Assembly (NCBI RefSeq): GCF_002559405.1
Contig: NZ_NTZO01000025.1
Span: 1-64,000, forward strand
From: Bacillus sp. AFS001701
GTDB lineage: Bacteria > Bacillota > Bacilli > Bacillales > Bacillaceae_G
Reading direction: 5' to 3'
Length of the DNA: 64,000 nucleotides
Shown: piece by piece, positions 25,067 through 36,493 of the stretch
Numbering within the stretch: position 1 is the stretch's first letter
How the letters are laid out: each line of letters starts with the position of its first letter
Made by a program: the position numbers and the translations under genes
Notes under the pieces: model-generated
What the model was told of the DNA's origin: nothing
Databases searched by the model: none
The model's input: the letters and a program-made list of their open reading frames with translations, nothing else

Positions 25067-26500
25067 TTATACATCCAAATCCTTCTCTAAATTAATACCA
25101 ATTTTCCCTTCCTGTATTCTAGATCTGAATAGAGTCCAGTAAATAACGATTCCAGCAAGAAATAAGTAAAGGATTACTTTAGTAGTTGGTAGGAAATCTT
25201 TTGGGAGTGTTAAAATACCAACTTCAAATAATAACCAAATAATTGCAAGAATCGTAACAGGTAGTCGCCATTTTCCTAACTTAAAACCATCTGTATCCGG
25301 TAAGGTCTTAATTTTAGTAGCGTATGCGATTACAGTAATTAAGTAAATTATGGCCGGAAGTGCCGCAGAAGTACCTATTAATAAAGATAGCTTCCCAAAA
25401 TAGAATACAGCAATAATGCCTAATACAGAAACTAAAATTATCGCATTGTACGGTACATTATGTTTTTTATCTACCTTTTTAAACACATTTGAAGCAAAAA
25501 ATACATTGTCTCTTGAAAGAGCATAAATAAGTCGAGAAGCAGAAGCCATAATGATTAATCCGCAAGCAAAAATTGACACAATAACTAATGCAAGGAAGAA
25601 GTCAGCAACTGCAGTACCCAAACGAGATTGTAAAATATCAGAAATAGGGGAAGTAGAAGCCATGATACTATTAATATCTTTAATTCCAGAAGTAACAATG
25701 ATTAAGAAAACAAATCCAATTACACCTGCAAGTAACATTGAGTAAACGATGGCTTTAGGTACGGTTTTATTAGCATCAACTGTTTCTTCAGCTAAATTTG
25801 CCGCAGCTTCAAATCCTACTAATGTATAAGAGCCCATTACGACTGAAAGTACAAATGCTGTTAAATAGCTTCCATTTGAGCCAACTTTGTGAGCAGTGTA
25901 AGTTAATAATGAAAAATCTGCTCCTTTGAAAAATAAGACAAAACTTAAAATAATAATAATGCCAATAAATCCGATTACTTCTGTATAGACAGCTGAATTA
26001 TTAATGATTGTAGCAATCCTTACTCCGTAAATATTTAATAATGCTTGTATAACGATTGTTATGATCACGACGGTTGTAAGAACTGTAGTAGTACTCTTAA
26101 TACCAATTAAATCAAGAAAAATTGGTGCTACACCATAATCAACAGTAGGTACAACAATAATTAAGTAACATAATGCTGCCCAACCTGTAAACCAACCAAA
26201 TCCCCGATTCGTTAAACGACTAACCCATTGGTAAACATAGCCACTTAAAGGAATTTTGCTCGATAAATCTGCAAATATTAAGGCTACAAGTAAATGACCT
26301 ACCATGACAAAAGGCCATGTCCAAATTCCAGCAGGTCCGGCTGCTCCTAAAGCAAGACTATAAGAGCTAAAAATACCAGTTGTAATTGAGATAAACGAGA
26401 AAGCAACTGCAAATGAACTGAAAAATTTTAATGATCGCTGCAATTCCTGTTTGTAGTTAAACGATTGTAAAGCATCTGAATCAATTCCTTGTTTACTCAT
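25067..26500 (-). CDS. APC permease, amino acid/choline (ACT)-type, probable GABA or amine transporter
   Basis: This 477-residue protein has about 12 transmembrane segments. Motifs such as GPAGIWTWPFVMVGHLLVAL and the SYTLVGFEAAANLAEET block resemble the amino acid/choline transporter branch (eukaryote-like GABA permeases). It reads divergently from the putrescine-type permease. A perfect sigma-54 promoter at 26666-26681 on the minus strand faces it. The shared upstream motif between the two promoters suggests joint control by the activator at 30923. GGAGGAG precedes the ATG. The exact substrate is not determined. Confidence 0.8.
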   Translation of the reverse strand: MSKQGIDSDALQSFNYKQELQRSLKFFSSFAVAFSFISITTGIFSSYSLALGAAGPAGIWTWPFVMVGHLLVALIFADLSSKIPLSGYVYQWVSRLTNRGFGWFTGWAALCYLIIVVPTVDYGVAPIFLDLIGIKSTTTVLTTVVIITIVIQALLNIYGVRIATIINNSAVYTEVIGFIGIIIILSFVLFFKGADFSLLTYTAHKVGSNGSYLTAFVLSVVMGSYTLVGFEAAANLAEETVDANKTVPKAIVYSMLLAGVIGFVFLIIVTSGIKDINSIMASTSPISDILQSRLGTAVADFFLALVIVSIFACGLIIMASASRLIYALSRDNVFFASNVFKKVDKKHNVPYNAIILVSVLGIIAVFYFGKLSLLIGTSAALPAIIYLITVIAYATKIKTLPDTDGFKLGKWRLPVTILAIIWLLFEVGILTLPKDFLPTTKVILYLFLAGIVIYWTLFRSRIQEGKIGINLEKDLDV

Positions 26501-26665
26501 AAATCATCTCCTCCAAATTCAAATTTTATTTACAGAATTTTCTTATAATTAAACTCATAGTTAGTTCGATTTAATTAACTAAAAGTTTTATTATCGATCA
26601 GGTACAAAATCTACATATATTGCTCTAACCTAAAATTGGGCAGAGTGATATTTTACAGTTAACAA

Positions 26666-26681
26666 TGCAACTTCCGTGCCA
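26666..26681 (-). promoter_or_regulatory. Sigma-54 promoter facing the minus-strand permease
   Basis: Read on the minus strand the sequence is TGGCACGGAAGTTGCA: a perfect -24 TGGCAC, five bases, and -12 TTGCA. It is 166 bases upstream of the start codon. Confidence 0.85.
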
Positions 26682-26743
26682 GTCTAATAGATGTGAGTAA
26701 TTTTAGAGATTCGTAAAAAAAGAGAAGTAAATTCTATGAGGTC

Positions 26744-26770
26744 TTGAATAATGTATGCAGGGCTGAATAA
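26744..26770. promoter_or_regulatory. Candidate enhancer (UAS) between divergent sigma-54 promoters
   Basis: TTGAATAATG..ATGCA-GGG-CTGAATAA lies about 63 bases behind the minus-strand sigma-54 promoter and about 120 bases before the plus-strand one. The core ATGCA-N3-xTGAATAA recurs at 28501-28516 and 33353-33368 upstream of the other two promoters of this region. Confidence 0.6.
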
Positions 26771-26889
26771 CGACTAGGCTAATCATAAAAGTAGATTTTA
26801 GGGATAGGAAATTCATTTTTTCTATTAATACTTACTAATTTCAAAGCAATAGTAGCTGTTCTTTATAACGTTTACAAAAAATTAATATT

Positions 26890-26906
26890 TTGGCATAAAA
26901 CTTGCA
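26890..26906 (+). promoter_or_regulatory. Sigma-54 promoter of the putrescine-type permease
   Basis: TTGGCATAAAACTTGCA keeps the GG and GC dinucleotides at sigma-54 spacing, with T instead of C in the last -24 position. It is about 124 bases before the start codon. Confidence 0.85.
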
Positions 26907-26990
26907 CTCCTAAAAATGACTTATTTAAATATTCAAAAAAAGGAGGTTTCTGTCGGAAAAGTAAGAATTATAAGGAAGTAGTAATTTTGG

Positions 26991-27004
26991 TGTAAGCGCT
27001 TAAT
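26991..27004. promoter_or_regulatory. Possible catabolite-responsive (CRE) site
   Basis: TGTAAGCGCTTAAT resembles the CcpA target TGWAANCGNTNWCA except at the last two bases. It lies between the sigma-54 promoter and the permease start, a position that would block elongation when preferred sugars are present. Confidence 0.4.
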
Positions 27005-27029
27005 CTAAAAAACGAAGGGGATATGATAG

Positions 27030-28367
27030 GTGGAAAATAAAACACAGTTAAAAAGATCCTTAAAGTTATGGCAAGTAGTTATGATGGGGTTAGCCTATAT
27101 GACCCCTATGGTTGTTTTCGACACATTTGGAATTGTATCTGATGTAACTAATGGTCACGTACCAACTGCATATATAGTAGCTTTAATAGGAATGTTATTT
27201 ACAGCTGTTAGCTACGGCAAGTTAGTAAGAGTATTTCCCGAAGCTGGGTCTGCATACACATACACCCAGAAAGCGATTAGTGGTCACTTAGGTTTTCTAG
27301 TTGGCTGGTCATCATTACTAGATTACTTATTCCTACCTATGGTAAATGCTTTATTAACGAAAATTTACTTAAATGCACTTTTTCCAAGTGTTCCAACTTG
27401 GATTTGGGTAATTGGATTTGTAGGATTAGTTACTTTCTTAAACTTAAGAAGTATCAATATGCTGGCGAACTTCAATACCTTCTTTGTATTAGTCCAACTT
27501 GCGATTATGGTTGTCTTTATCATTCTAGTTGTTCAAGGATTACATCATGGAGAAGGATATGGTGGATTCAGTCTAAAACCATTATTTAATGCAGGAATGC
27601 ATTTTGGTACATTAGTAACCGGTGCAACAATCCTTTGCTTCTCATTTTTAGGATTCGACGCTGTTTCAACTTTATCAGAAGAAGCAATAAACCCTGCAAA
27701 AACAATTCCTAAAGCAATTCTCTATACAGCTCTGTGGGGAGGAGTAATCTTCACGGTTACATCATTTTTCATTCAATTATACTATCCGGACATATCTAGA
27801 TTTAAGCATCCAGATGCTGCATCTCCAGAGATTGCACTCTATGTAGGTGGAAAATTATTTCAATCAATTTTCTTATGCATTACTTTTATTAACACACTTG
27901 CTTCTGCATTGGCTTCACATGCAAGTGTCTCACGTTTGTTATTTGTAATGGGGCGTGACAAAGTTTTCCCAGATAAATGGTTCGGATTTGTTCACCCAAA
28001 ATGGAAAACACCAGCATTTAACGTAATTTTCGTTGGTGTGATTTCATTATCAGCCATCTTTTTCAACTTGGTAACAGCCACTTCGTTAATTAACTTCGGA
28101 GCATTAATGGCATTTACTTTTGTTAACTTATCAGTCATTAACCATTTTTACATTCGTGGAAAGCATAGATCAGTCAAAGGCTTCTTTTCTTACCTGCTTT
28201 TGCCATTAATTGGAGCCGCATCTGTAGCAATCCTATGGTTCAACATTGAAAAAAGCTCATTAATAATGGGAACAGTTTGGTTCGTCGTTGGATTATTATA
28301 TTTAATTTACTTAACTAAGGCATTCCAAATTGCCCCTCCTAAATATGAAGAAGAGGCTGCTGTGTAG
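27030..28367 (+). CDS. APC permease, PuuP-like putrescine importer
   Basis: This 445-residue protein has about 12 transmembrane segments. Its N-terminal third ([47 protein letters not shown]) is very close to the PuuP putrescine importer family. The GTG start at 27030 follows GAAGGGGA; an ATG at 27023 is out of frame. The gene lies behind a sigma-54 promoter, and putrescine aminotransferase and aminobutanal dehydrogenase are encoded 6 kb downstream behind another, so uptake of putrescine as a nitrogen source fits. A possible CRE overlaps the leader. Confidence 0.85.
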   Translation: MENKTQLKRSLKLWQVVMMGLAYMTPMVVFDTFGIVSDVTNGHVPTAYIVALIGMLFTAVSYGKLVRVFPEAGSAYTYTQKAISGHLGFLVGWSSLLDYLFLPMVNALLTKIYLNALFPSVPTWIWVIGFVGLVTFLNLRSINMLANFNTFFVLVQLAIMVVFIILVVQGLHHGEGYGGFSLKPLFNAGMHFGTLVTGATILCFSFLGFDAVSTLSEEAINPAKTIPKAILYTALWGGVIFTVTSFFIQLYYPDISRFKHPDAASPEIALYVGGKLFQSIFLCITFINTLASALASHASVSRLLFVMGRDKVFPDKWFGFVHPKWKTPAFNVIFVGVISLSAIFFNLVTATSLINFGALMAFTFVNLSVINHFYIRGKHRSVKGFFSYLLLPLIGAASVAILWFNIEKSSLIMGTVWFVVGLLYLIYLTKAFQIAPPKYEEEAAV

Positions 28368-28386
28368 TAAACTCACATTGAAGAAA

Positions 28387-28421
28387 GGTCACAAGGAAAT
28401 TTACCCCTTGTGGCTTTTTTA
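28387..28421 (+). terminator. Terminator after the putrescine-type permease
   Basis: GTCACAAGG pairs with CCTTGTGGC (one G-T pair) and TTTTTT follows. Confidence 0.85.
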
Positions 28422-28486
28422 TGTTTGAATCTACTTTGGAATTTTTGTTCACATTTCCCTTTTTCATGATTGTGGGTAATTCAATT

Positions 28487-28524
28487 TTGAATAATGATTA
28501 ATGCAAAATTGAATAATTCATGCA
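28487..28524. promoter_or_regulatory. Candidate UAS with direct repeats before glutamate dehydrogenase
   Basis: TTGAATAAT..ATGCA occurs twice in tandem (28487-28505 and 28509-28524), sharing the core found at the other two sigma-54 loci. A CAATTTTG...CAAAATTG inverted repeat overlaps it. The site lies about 160 bases upstream of the promoter at 28679. Confidence 0.6.
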
Positions 28525-28678
28525 TTTAATCATATTTTCACTAAAGGACGAAATAGGCTATTGAAGGAAAAAAACACTAAAAAGGATCGTTCAAAAAATA
28601 GATGAAGGTCTTGTAATTGCCTTTCTAATAAGCTTTTGTCTATTTTATCACTTCACAAAATAATGATATGAATTCAAG

Positions 28679-28696
28679 TTGGCACAGGAATTGCTA
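28679..28696 (+). promoter_or_regulatory. Sigma-54 promoter of the glutamate dehydrogenase gene
   Basis: TTGGCACAGGAATTGCTA matches the -24/-12 consensus exactly, 34 bases before the ATG. Confidence 0.92.
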
Positions 28697-28730
28697 TTTA
28701 ATTTTTAAAATAACTAATGAGGTGTGTAAA

Positions 28731-30011
28731 ATGAGCTCAGATTTAACTAAAGTAGAACAGCAGGTAGAAATAGATGATTCCCTCCAGGAGTTTAGAGAAA
28801 CGTTAAATGAAGCGATTGGCATAATGAACTATCCTAGCCAGGTATTTGATTTCCTTAAAACGCCAATGAGATTTTTAGAATTTAGTATTCCCGTTCAAAT
28901 GGATAATGGGGAGACAAAAGTATTTCAAGGATATCGAGCTCAACATAACGATGCATTAGGACCTACAAAAGGGGGAATCAGATTTCATCCCGATGTAACG
29001 CCAGAGGAAGTAAAAGCATTAGCTGGATGGATGAGTTTAAAGTGTAGTATTACTGATTTACCTTATGGGGGAGCAAAAGGTGGGGTTGTTTGTGACCCAA
29101 GACTATTAAGTATGAATGAGCTAGAAAAATTAAGTAGAGGTTATGTAAGAGCTGTTAGCCAAATTGTAGGACCTACTAAAGATATTCCAGCACCTGATAT
29201 GTATACAAATGCACAAGTAATGGCTTGGATGCTAGATGAATATGACCATATTAGAGAGTTTGATTCACCAAGCTTTATTACTGGTAAACCTATAACTTTA
29301 GGGGGTTCAGTAGGTCGTGAGACGGCAACTTCAAAAGGAGTATTTTATGCTCTTGAGTTAATTAGTGAAATACAGAAAATCGAGATTAAAAATATGAAGG
29401 TCATTATTCAAGGATTTGGAAATGTTGGTAGTTACTTAGCCCAATACTTACATGAAGCTGGAGCAAAGGTTGTTGGAGTTTCAGATGTACTCGGAGCAAT
29501 TTATGATCCAAAAGGTTTAGACATTCCATATCTGTTAGACAATCGCGATTCATTTGGAGTTGTTTCTAACCTATTTAAAAATGCGATTTCTAATCATGAG
29601 TTATTAGAAAAAGAATGTGATGTCTTAATTCCAGCAGCAATAAGTGGAGTTATTAACAACCGTAATGCGGATAAATTGAAATGTAAGATTGTTGTTGAAG
29701 CAGCGAATGGACCGACTACTAAAGAAGCTCTAGAAATTCTTGATCAAAAAGAGATTTTAGTCGTTCCTGATATTTTAGCTAACTCAGGTGGAGTTGTTGT
29801 TTCATATTTTGAATGGTGTCAAAATATGCAAGGTTATTATTGGACTGAGAGTACTGTAGATGAGAGATTAAAAGAAAAAATGACAGATAGCTTTTTAAAA
29901 GTTTATAAAACATCGCGAAAATATAATGTAAACATGAAAATAGCAGCTTATATCGAAGGGATTCGTAAAATCGCTGAAGCTTGTCGCTTGAGAGGTTGGG
30001 TAAAATACTAA
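28731..30011 (+). CDS. Glutamate dehydrogenase, catabolic RocG/GudB type
   Basis: The 426-residue protein is a Glu/Leu/Phe/Val dehydrogenase with the catalytic Lys116 in PYGGAKGGV, an upstream GPTKGGIRFHPDV and the NAD-binding GFGNVGS near residue 228. It would oxidise the glutamate formed by the aminotransferases of this region, regenerating 2-oxoglutarate and releasing ammonia. Sigma-54 control parallels rocG of B. subtilis. The ATG at 28731 (after GAGGTG) is required because an earlier in-frame ATG at 28668 lies upstream of the promoter. A role on other branched amino acids is less likely in this context. Confidence 0.88.
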   Translation: MSSDLTKVEQQVEIDDSLQEFRETLNEAIGIMNYPSQVFDFLKTPMRFLEFSIPVQMDNGETKVFQGYRAQHNDALGPTKGGIRFHPDVTPEEVKALAGWMSLKCSITDLPYGGAKGGVVCDPRLLSMNELEKLSRGYVRAVSQIVGPTKDIPAPDMYTNAQVMAWMLDEYDHIREFDSPSFITGKPITLGGSVGRETATSKGVFYALELISEIQKIEIKNMKVIIQGFGNVGSYLAQYLHEAGAKVVGVSDVLGAIYDPKGLDIPYLLDNRDSFGVVSNLFKNAISNHELLEKECDVLIPAAISGVINNRNADKLKCKIVVEAANGPTTKEALEILDQKEILVVPDILANSGGVVVSYFEWCQNMQGYYWTESTVDERLKEKMTDSFLKVYKTSRKYNVNMKIAAYIEGIRKIAEACRLRGWVKY

Positions 30012-30031
30012 AACAAAAGGAGAGATCTAGA

Positions 30032-30316
30032 ATGATTGATATTATTTCTGAATCAACGGAAAAACAGCTTGTACACCATTATTGTTTATTAACGCAGAAC
30101 AATCGATATGATTTATCAATAGCCTTTTCAAGCCACTTTTATGGGAAATCAATGGTTACATCAATTCAATCTAGTAAAATGGCATTATTATGTTTAGAAG
30201 ATATTCATTCTGAACATTATTGGGCTCCTAAATTAGGTATTGCTGAAGAGGATATTTTAGAAATCCAAAATTTCTTTAGCATGGTTTTACCATCAAAACA
30301 CATCTGTGAGTTATAA
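30032..30316 (+). CDS. Small DUF3055 (SAV0927)-like protein
   Basis: This 94-residue soluble protein has a core NRYDLSIAFSSHFYGKSM..SIQSSKMALLCLEDI and an acidic helix at the C terminus. The pattern resembles the DUF3055/SAV0927 family, of unknown function; the match is by memory of the family and is tentative. It begins 20 bases after glutamate dehydrogenase behind AAAAGGAGAG, so it is probably in the same sigma-54 transcript. Confidence 0.65.
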   Translation: MIDIISESTEKQLVHHYCLLTQNNRYDLSIAFSSHFYGKSMVTSIQSSKMALLCLEDIHSEHYWAPKLGIAEEDILEIQNFFSMVLPSKHICEL

Positions 30317-30439
30317 TACCAGGAATTATTTTTTAAAGAAAACTCGCTTATTGGCGAGCTTTAAGGCTAAGACAAAGGCGAATCACATTCTTCGCTGCAA
30401 ATCTATACATTCTTAATGTGCAAAAAAGGAGTGAGTTTT

Positions 30440-30688
30440 ATGTATTATGGAGTCATTGTCAGTGACTACCATGGAACAGTTGAAGAGACTGCTATTCAGA
30501 AAGATTCAAGAATTTATGAATGGGAGCCTTTATTCTTTATTAAAACTACAGATGGAATTACAAAAATTATTCATCAAGGAATAAGTGGTGAAGTTGTTTC
30601 ATTGGAGGTCTCAAATGGAGACAAAATAGTTCCTGGAATGGTTCTTGCGTATGTTAAAGAGGATTTGTTTGTTTCTGCTAGCGATTGA
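30440..30688 (+). CDS. Small biotinyl/lipoyl-like domain protein, unknown function
   Basis: An 82-residue protein. Its C-terminal half (GISGEVVSLEVSNGDKIVPGMVLAYV) looks like half of a biotinyl/lipoyl barrel, but no EAMKM- or DK-type lysine is present at the expected turn, so it is probably not modified. The N-terminal half (MYYGVIVSDYHGTVEE) is unfamiliar. ATG 30440 follows AAAAGGAGTG. It lies between glutamate dehydrogenase and the sigma-54 activator and may be part of either unit; a terminator follows. Confidence 0.6.
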   Translation: MYYGVIVSDYHGTVEETAIQKDSRIYEWEPLFFIKTTDGITKIIHQGISGEVVSLEVSNGDKIVPGMVLAYVKEDLFVSASD

Positions 30689-30766
30689 GTAAAATGTGAT
30701 TAAGATTTCGAGGATTTACAAATAACAACGTTGATTCAATTAACGCGTTCTCTTTTCTAACAAATA

Positions 30767-30815
30767 AAAGGGTGTCTCTGGTCGAATAGACTTAAGAGAC
30801 TGCCCTTTCTTTTTG
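30767..30815 (+). terminator. Terminator before the sigma-54 activator gene
   Basis: AAAGGG-TGTCTCT pairs with AGAGAC-TGCCCTTT around a 15-base loop, followed by CTTTTTG. Confidence 0.7.
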
Positions 30816-30922
30816 TTTATGTTGAATAGATTAGTAAATTATAATTTTAGATTTTTACGATAAATTAAAAAATTCTGCTAAAATAGGAATGTATAATACA
30901 TTAGATATAAGGGGGGAAAGAA

Positions 30923-33055
30923 ATGTTATCAATAAATGAGAAACAAATAAGACCAGTCATCACAATAGATATTGATCAATTTAAAGAAAATGATGAAATC
31001 GATTTATCCAAAATAAATGAACCCTTTTTATTCTTACGTAAACAAAATCAGATTGTTGGTTATGTTCAATTAAATAATATTACTCAAAGTAGTAATAAAA
31101 AGAAAAATATAGCAATTTCAAAGATTACTAGTTCTTCTCAATCAATCACTAGTGTATGTCGTTTAAGTGGACAAATTTCATTAACAGTTCTATTTCAAAT
31201 TATTGGTGAGCCGATCTCGATTGTAATAGAAGAGGAAGATATACCAAAAGGTTACATACTTCGTGAAGATATATTAGCGGAGCTTTTCAAACAAGACAAT
31301 AAAAGCGTGGATTTGTTAAAAAGCATTTTAACATCGATACCGATGGGAACGTTTGTAGTAGATAAAAATAAAATCATTATTAATTGTAATGATGCTGGGT
31401 TAAAAATGATTAAATCAACATCGGAAAAAGTAATAAATACAAAAGCAGAAACTATTTTTAGCGGTGAACAAGTCGATAATGTATTTGCTACTGGTAAAAC
31501 AATTCTTAATCAGCTTCAAATAAATGACGATATGGGCGTTCTTGTCGATTATAGCCCAATTTTCGTTGATAACGAGGTTGAAGGAGTTGTTATTGTCGTA
31601 CAAGATCTCCCGATGGTTGAAGAAATGGCTTCTGAAATTGAATATGTAAAAGATTTAAATAAAGATTTGAATGCAATTTTATCAAGTATTTATGATGAAA
31701 TACTGGTAGTGAACCATAAAGGTGAGCTAATCCGTTACAGTGAGAATATAATTCCTGGATTTTGGAATGTAGATTTAAAGGAATTGCTTGGAAAGAGTAT
31801 TTTAGAATTCGAAAACCAAGGACTTTTTACGCCATCCGTTACAAAATTAGTTTTAGAAAAAAAGAAGAAAGTATCGATTGTTCAAGAAACAATTAATGGG
31901 CGTAAAGTACTTGCAGTAGGAAATCCGGTTTTTGATGAGAATATGGAAATAGATCGTATTATTATTGCTTCTAGAGATATTACAGAGACTTCACGCCTTA
32001 AAACGGAATTAAAAGAAATGAAGAAGATTTCTGAGCAATATAAAAAGGAACTTGAAGATATTAAGAGCAAAGATAGTTTTGTCAAAAAACTGATTTACTG
32101 TAGTCCAAAAATGGAGCAAATCATCAATCAAGCGAAAAAAATTGCTGATTTTTCTTCCACTGTATTACTGCATGGGGAGTCTGGTGTAGGAAAGGAAGTA
32201 ATTGCACAGGCTATTCATCAATTAGGGAATCGTTCTTCAAAACCGTTTTTAAAATTAAATTGCGGTGCAATACCTGAAAATCTTCTGGAAAGTGAGCTTT
32301 TTGGCTATATTAAAGGGGCATTTACAGGGGCAGATCAAAATAAGGACGGCTATTTTAAGCAAGCAGATGAAGGCGTTTTATTTTTAGATGAAATTGGTGA
32401 AATGCCATTGCATTTACAAGTTAAATTACTTAGAGTCCTTCAAGAACAAGAAGTAATTCCAGTTGGAAGTACGAAGCCAATTAAAGTAAATGTGCAAATT
32501 ATTGCAGCTACAAATAAAAGATTAGAAAAAATGGTTGAAGAACGTACATTTAGGGAGGATTTGTATTATCGACTAAATGTTATACCTCTAAACATTCCAC
32601 CATTAAGAGAAAGAATTGAAGATATCTCATTATTAGCTTTCCATTTCTTACAGCAATTAAATGAAAAATATAATAAGAGTTTTCATCTTACTCCAGATGC
32701 AATTAACGTATTAGAATTTTATTCTTGGCCAGGGAATGTCAGAGAACTTCAAAACATCATAGAAAGATTAGTCGTCTCTGCTGAAGATCAAATTATTAAT
32801 GCAGAGGATGTTAATCAATTCTTACCAAATAGCTATGACTTTAATAAATCTAAACCAGTAATTAATAAAGTAATTCCTCTTCAAGAAGCAATTGATTATG
32901 TTGAGGAGCAACTCATTATGCTTGCGATGAAGCAATATAAAACAACAACGAAGGCTGCACAGGTTTTAGGCATTAGTCAGTCCTCAGTTAGTCGTAAGTA
33001 TCAAAAAATAATGAATGAAAAGAATATGAATAGTGACTTTATGTCATTTAAATAA
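30923..33055 (+). CDS. Sigma-54-dependent activator with CBS-like and PAS sensor domains
   Basis: The 710-residue enhancer-binding protein begins with a region resembling a degenerate CBS pair (about 1-125). Two PAS domains (about 140-235 and 250-355) and a short coiled coil follow. The AAA+ domain has Walker A GESGVGKE near 418, an intact GAFTGA near 466 and FLDEIGEMP. A Fis-type helix-turn-helix ends the protein (KAAQVLGISQSSVSRKYQKI, about 670-695). It is embedded among four sigma-54 promoters and is the likely activator of the putrescine/GABA genes. A TATAAT-like box near 30890 and AAGGGGGGAAAG precede it. The effector could be a polyamine or GABA; that is inference. Confidence 0.88.
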   Translation: MLSINEKQIRPVITIDIDQFKENDEIDLSKINEPFLFLRKQNQIVGYVQLNNITQSSNKKKNIAISKITSSSQSITSVCRLSGQISLTVLFQIIGEPISIVIEEEDIPKGYILREDILAELFKQDNKSVDLLKSILTSIPMGTFVVDKNKIIINCNDAGLKMIKSTSEKVINTKAETIFSGEQVDNVFATGKTILNQLQINDDMGVLVDYSPIFVDNEVEGVVIVVQDLPMVEEMASEIEYVKDLNKDLNAILSSIYDEILVVNHKGELIRYSENIIPGFWNVDLKELLGKSILEFENQGLFTPSVTKLVLEKKKKVSIVQETINGRKVLAVGNPVFDENMEIDRIIIASRDITETSRLKTELKEMKKISEQYKKELEDIKSKDSFVKKLIYCSPKMEQIINQAKKIADFSSTVLLHGESGVGKEVIAQAIHQLGNRSSKPFLKLNCGAIPENLLESELFGYIKGAFTGADQNKDGYFKQADEGVLFLDEIGEMPLHLQVKLLRVLQEQEVIPVGSTKPIKVNVQIIAATNKRLEKMVEERTFREDLYYRLNVIPLNIPPLRERIEDISLLAFHFLQQLNEKYNKSFHLTPDAINVLEFYSWPGNVRELQNIIERLVVSAEDQIINAEDVNQFLPNSYDFNKSKPVINKVIPLQEAIDYVEEQLIMLAMKQYKTTTKAAQVLGISQSSVSRKYQKIMNEKNMNSDFMSFK

Positions 33056-33080
33056 AAAAACGCACAGGGTGCGTTTTTTT
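33055..33080 (+). terminator. Terminator after the sigma-54 activator
   Basis: AAAACGCAC pairs with GTGCGTTTT around AGG and ends in a T run. The A tract on the other side makes it bidirectional for the small minus-strand gene as well. Confidence 0.9.
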
Positions 33081-33213
33081 ATTTCTCTAAATCCCCTATA
33101 TTTTCAACATTACTATCAATTACTTCCGTCATACTAACTTGATCCCCCGAGATACTAAATGCCATGAATATGATGATGAGTCCCACCGCAATGCATGTTC
33201 CTGCAAGTAACAT
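33079..33213 (-). CDS. 44-residue single-pass membrane protein
   Basis: A short open frame encodes one hydrophobic helix (LLAGTCIAVGLIIIFMAFSI, residues 2-21) and an acidic tail ending in NVENIGDLEK. An ideal AAAGGAGG lies 7 bases before the ATG at 33213, which makes a real gene likely despite the size. The stop codon abuts the terminator of the sigma-54 activator gene. Family and role are unknown; the transmembrane plus acidic-tail layout is seen in small regulatory membrane proteins. Confidence 0.6.
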   Translation of the reverse strand: MLLAGTCIAVGLIIIFMAFSISGDQVSMTEVIDSNVENIGDLEK

Positions 33214-33332
33214 AATAATTCCTCCTTTCATGGTGTTCTAGCCTATGCATTGAATTTTCTTAATATGTCGTATTGCAGAAATAGTTTTAAAAACGTTTTA
33301 TTATCGCAGAATTTTTACGAGTTTCAAAGATT

Positions 33333-33369
33333 ATGCAAAGTGTAATAGTGTTATGCAAAAATGAATAAT
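33333..33369. promoter_or_regulatory. Candidate UAS before the aminobutanal dehydrogenase operon
   Basis: ATGCAAAGTGTAATAG at 33333 and ATGCAAAAATGAATAAT at 33353 are tandem copies 20 bases apart. The second matches the core motif at 28501 with one mismatch. They lie 50-90 bases upstream of the sigma-54 promoter at 33419. Confidence 0.6.
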
Positions 33370-33418
33370 AATTGTACAGAGTATTCAGTAAAACCCTTAT
33401 AAATTAGGTGTATTAAAG

Positions 33419-33436
33419 TTGGCACAGTTCTTGCAA
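33419..33436 (+). promoter_or_regulatory. Sigma-54 promoter of the putrescine catabolic operon
   Basis: TTGGCACAGTTCTTGCAA is an exact -24/-12 match, 40 bases before the start codon. Confidence 0.92.
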
Positions 33437-33476
33437 TCTAATAAGTTGTTAAGTAATTAAGGAGGGTTTATATACA

Positions 33477-36412
<2,936 letters not shown>

Positions 36413-36419
36413 TACTTAT

Positions 36420-36452
36420 GGCATGTCATGACTTTAAAATTCATGACATGCC
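36420..36452. promoter_or_regulatory. Perfect 12-bp palindrome between patA and gabT
   Basis: GGCATGTCATGA and TCATGACATGCC flank a 9-base loop. The following sequence is only weakly T-rich, so it could be a weak terminator, an mRNA-stability hairpin or an operator for gabT. Confidence 0.55.
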
Positions 36453-36493
36453 TTCATTACAGACAAAAATCGTTATAGATAGGATGTGCAATT

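Noticed and set aside
28668..28730. N-terminal extension of glutamate dehydrogenase
   Set aside because: The sigma-54 promoter lies inside it, so the transcript starts downstream of that ATG.
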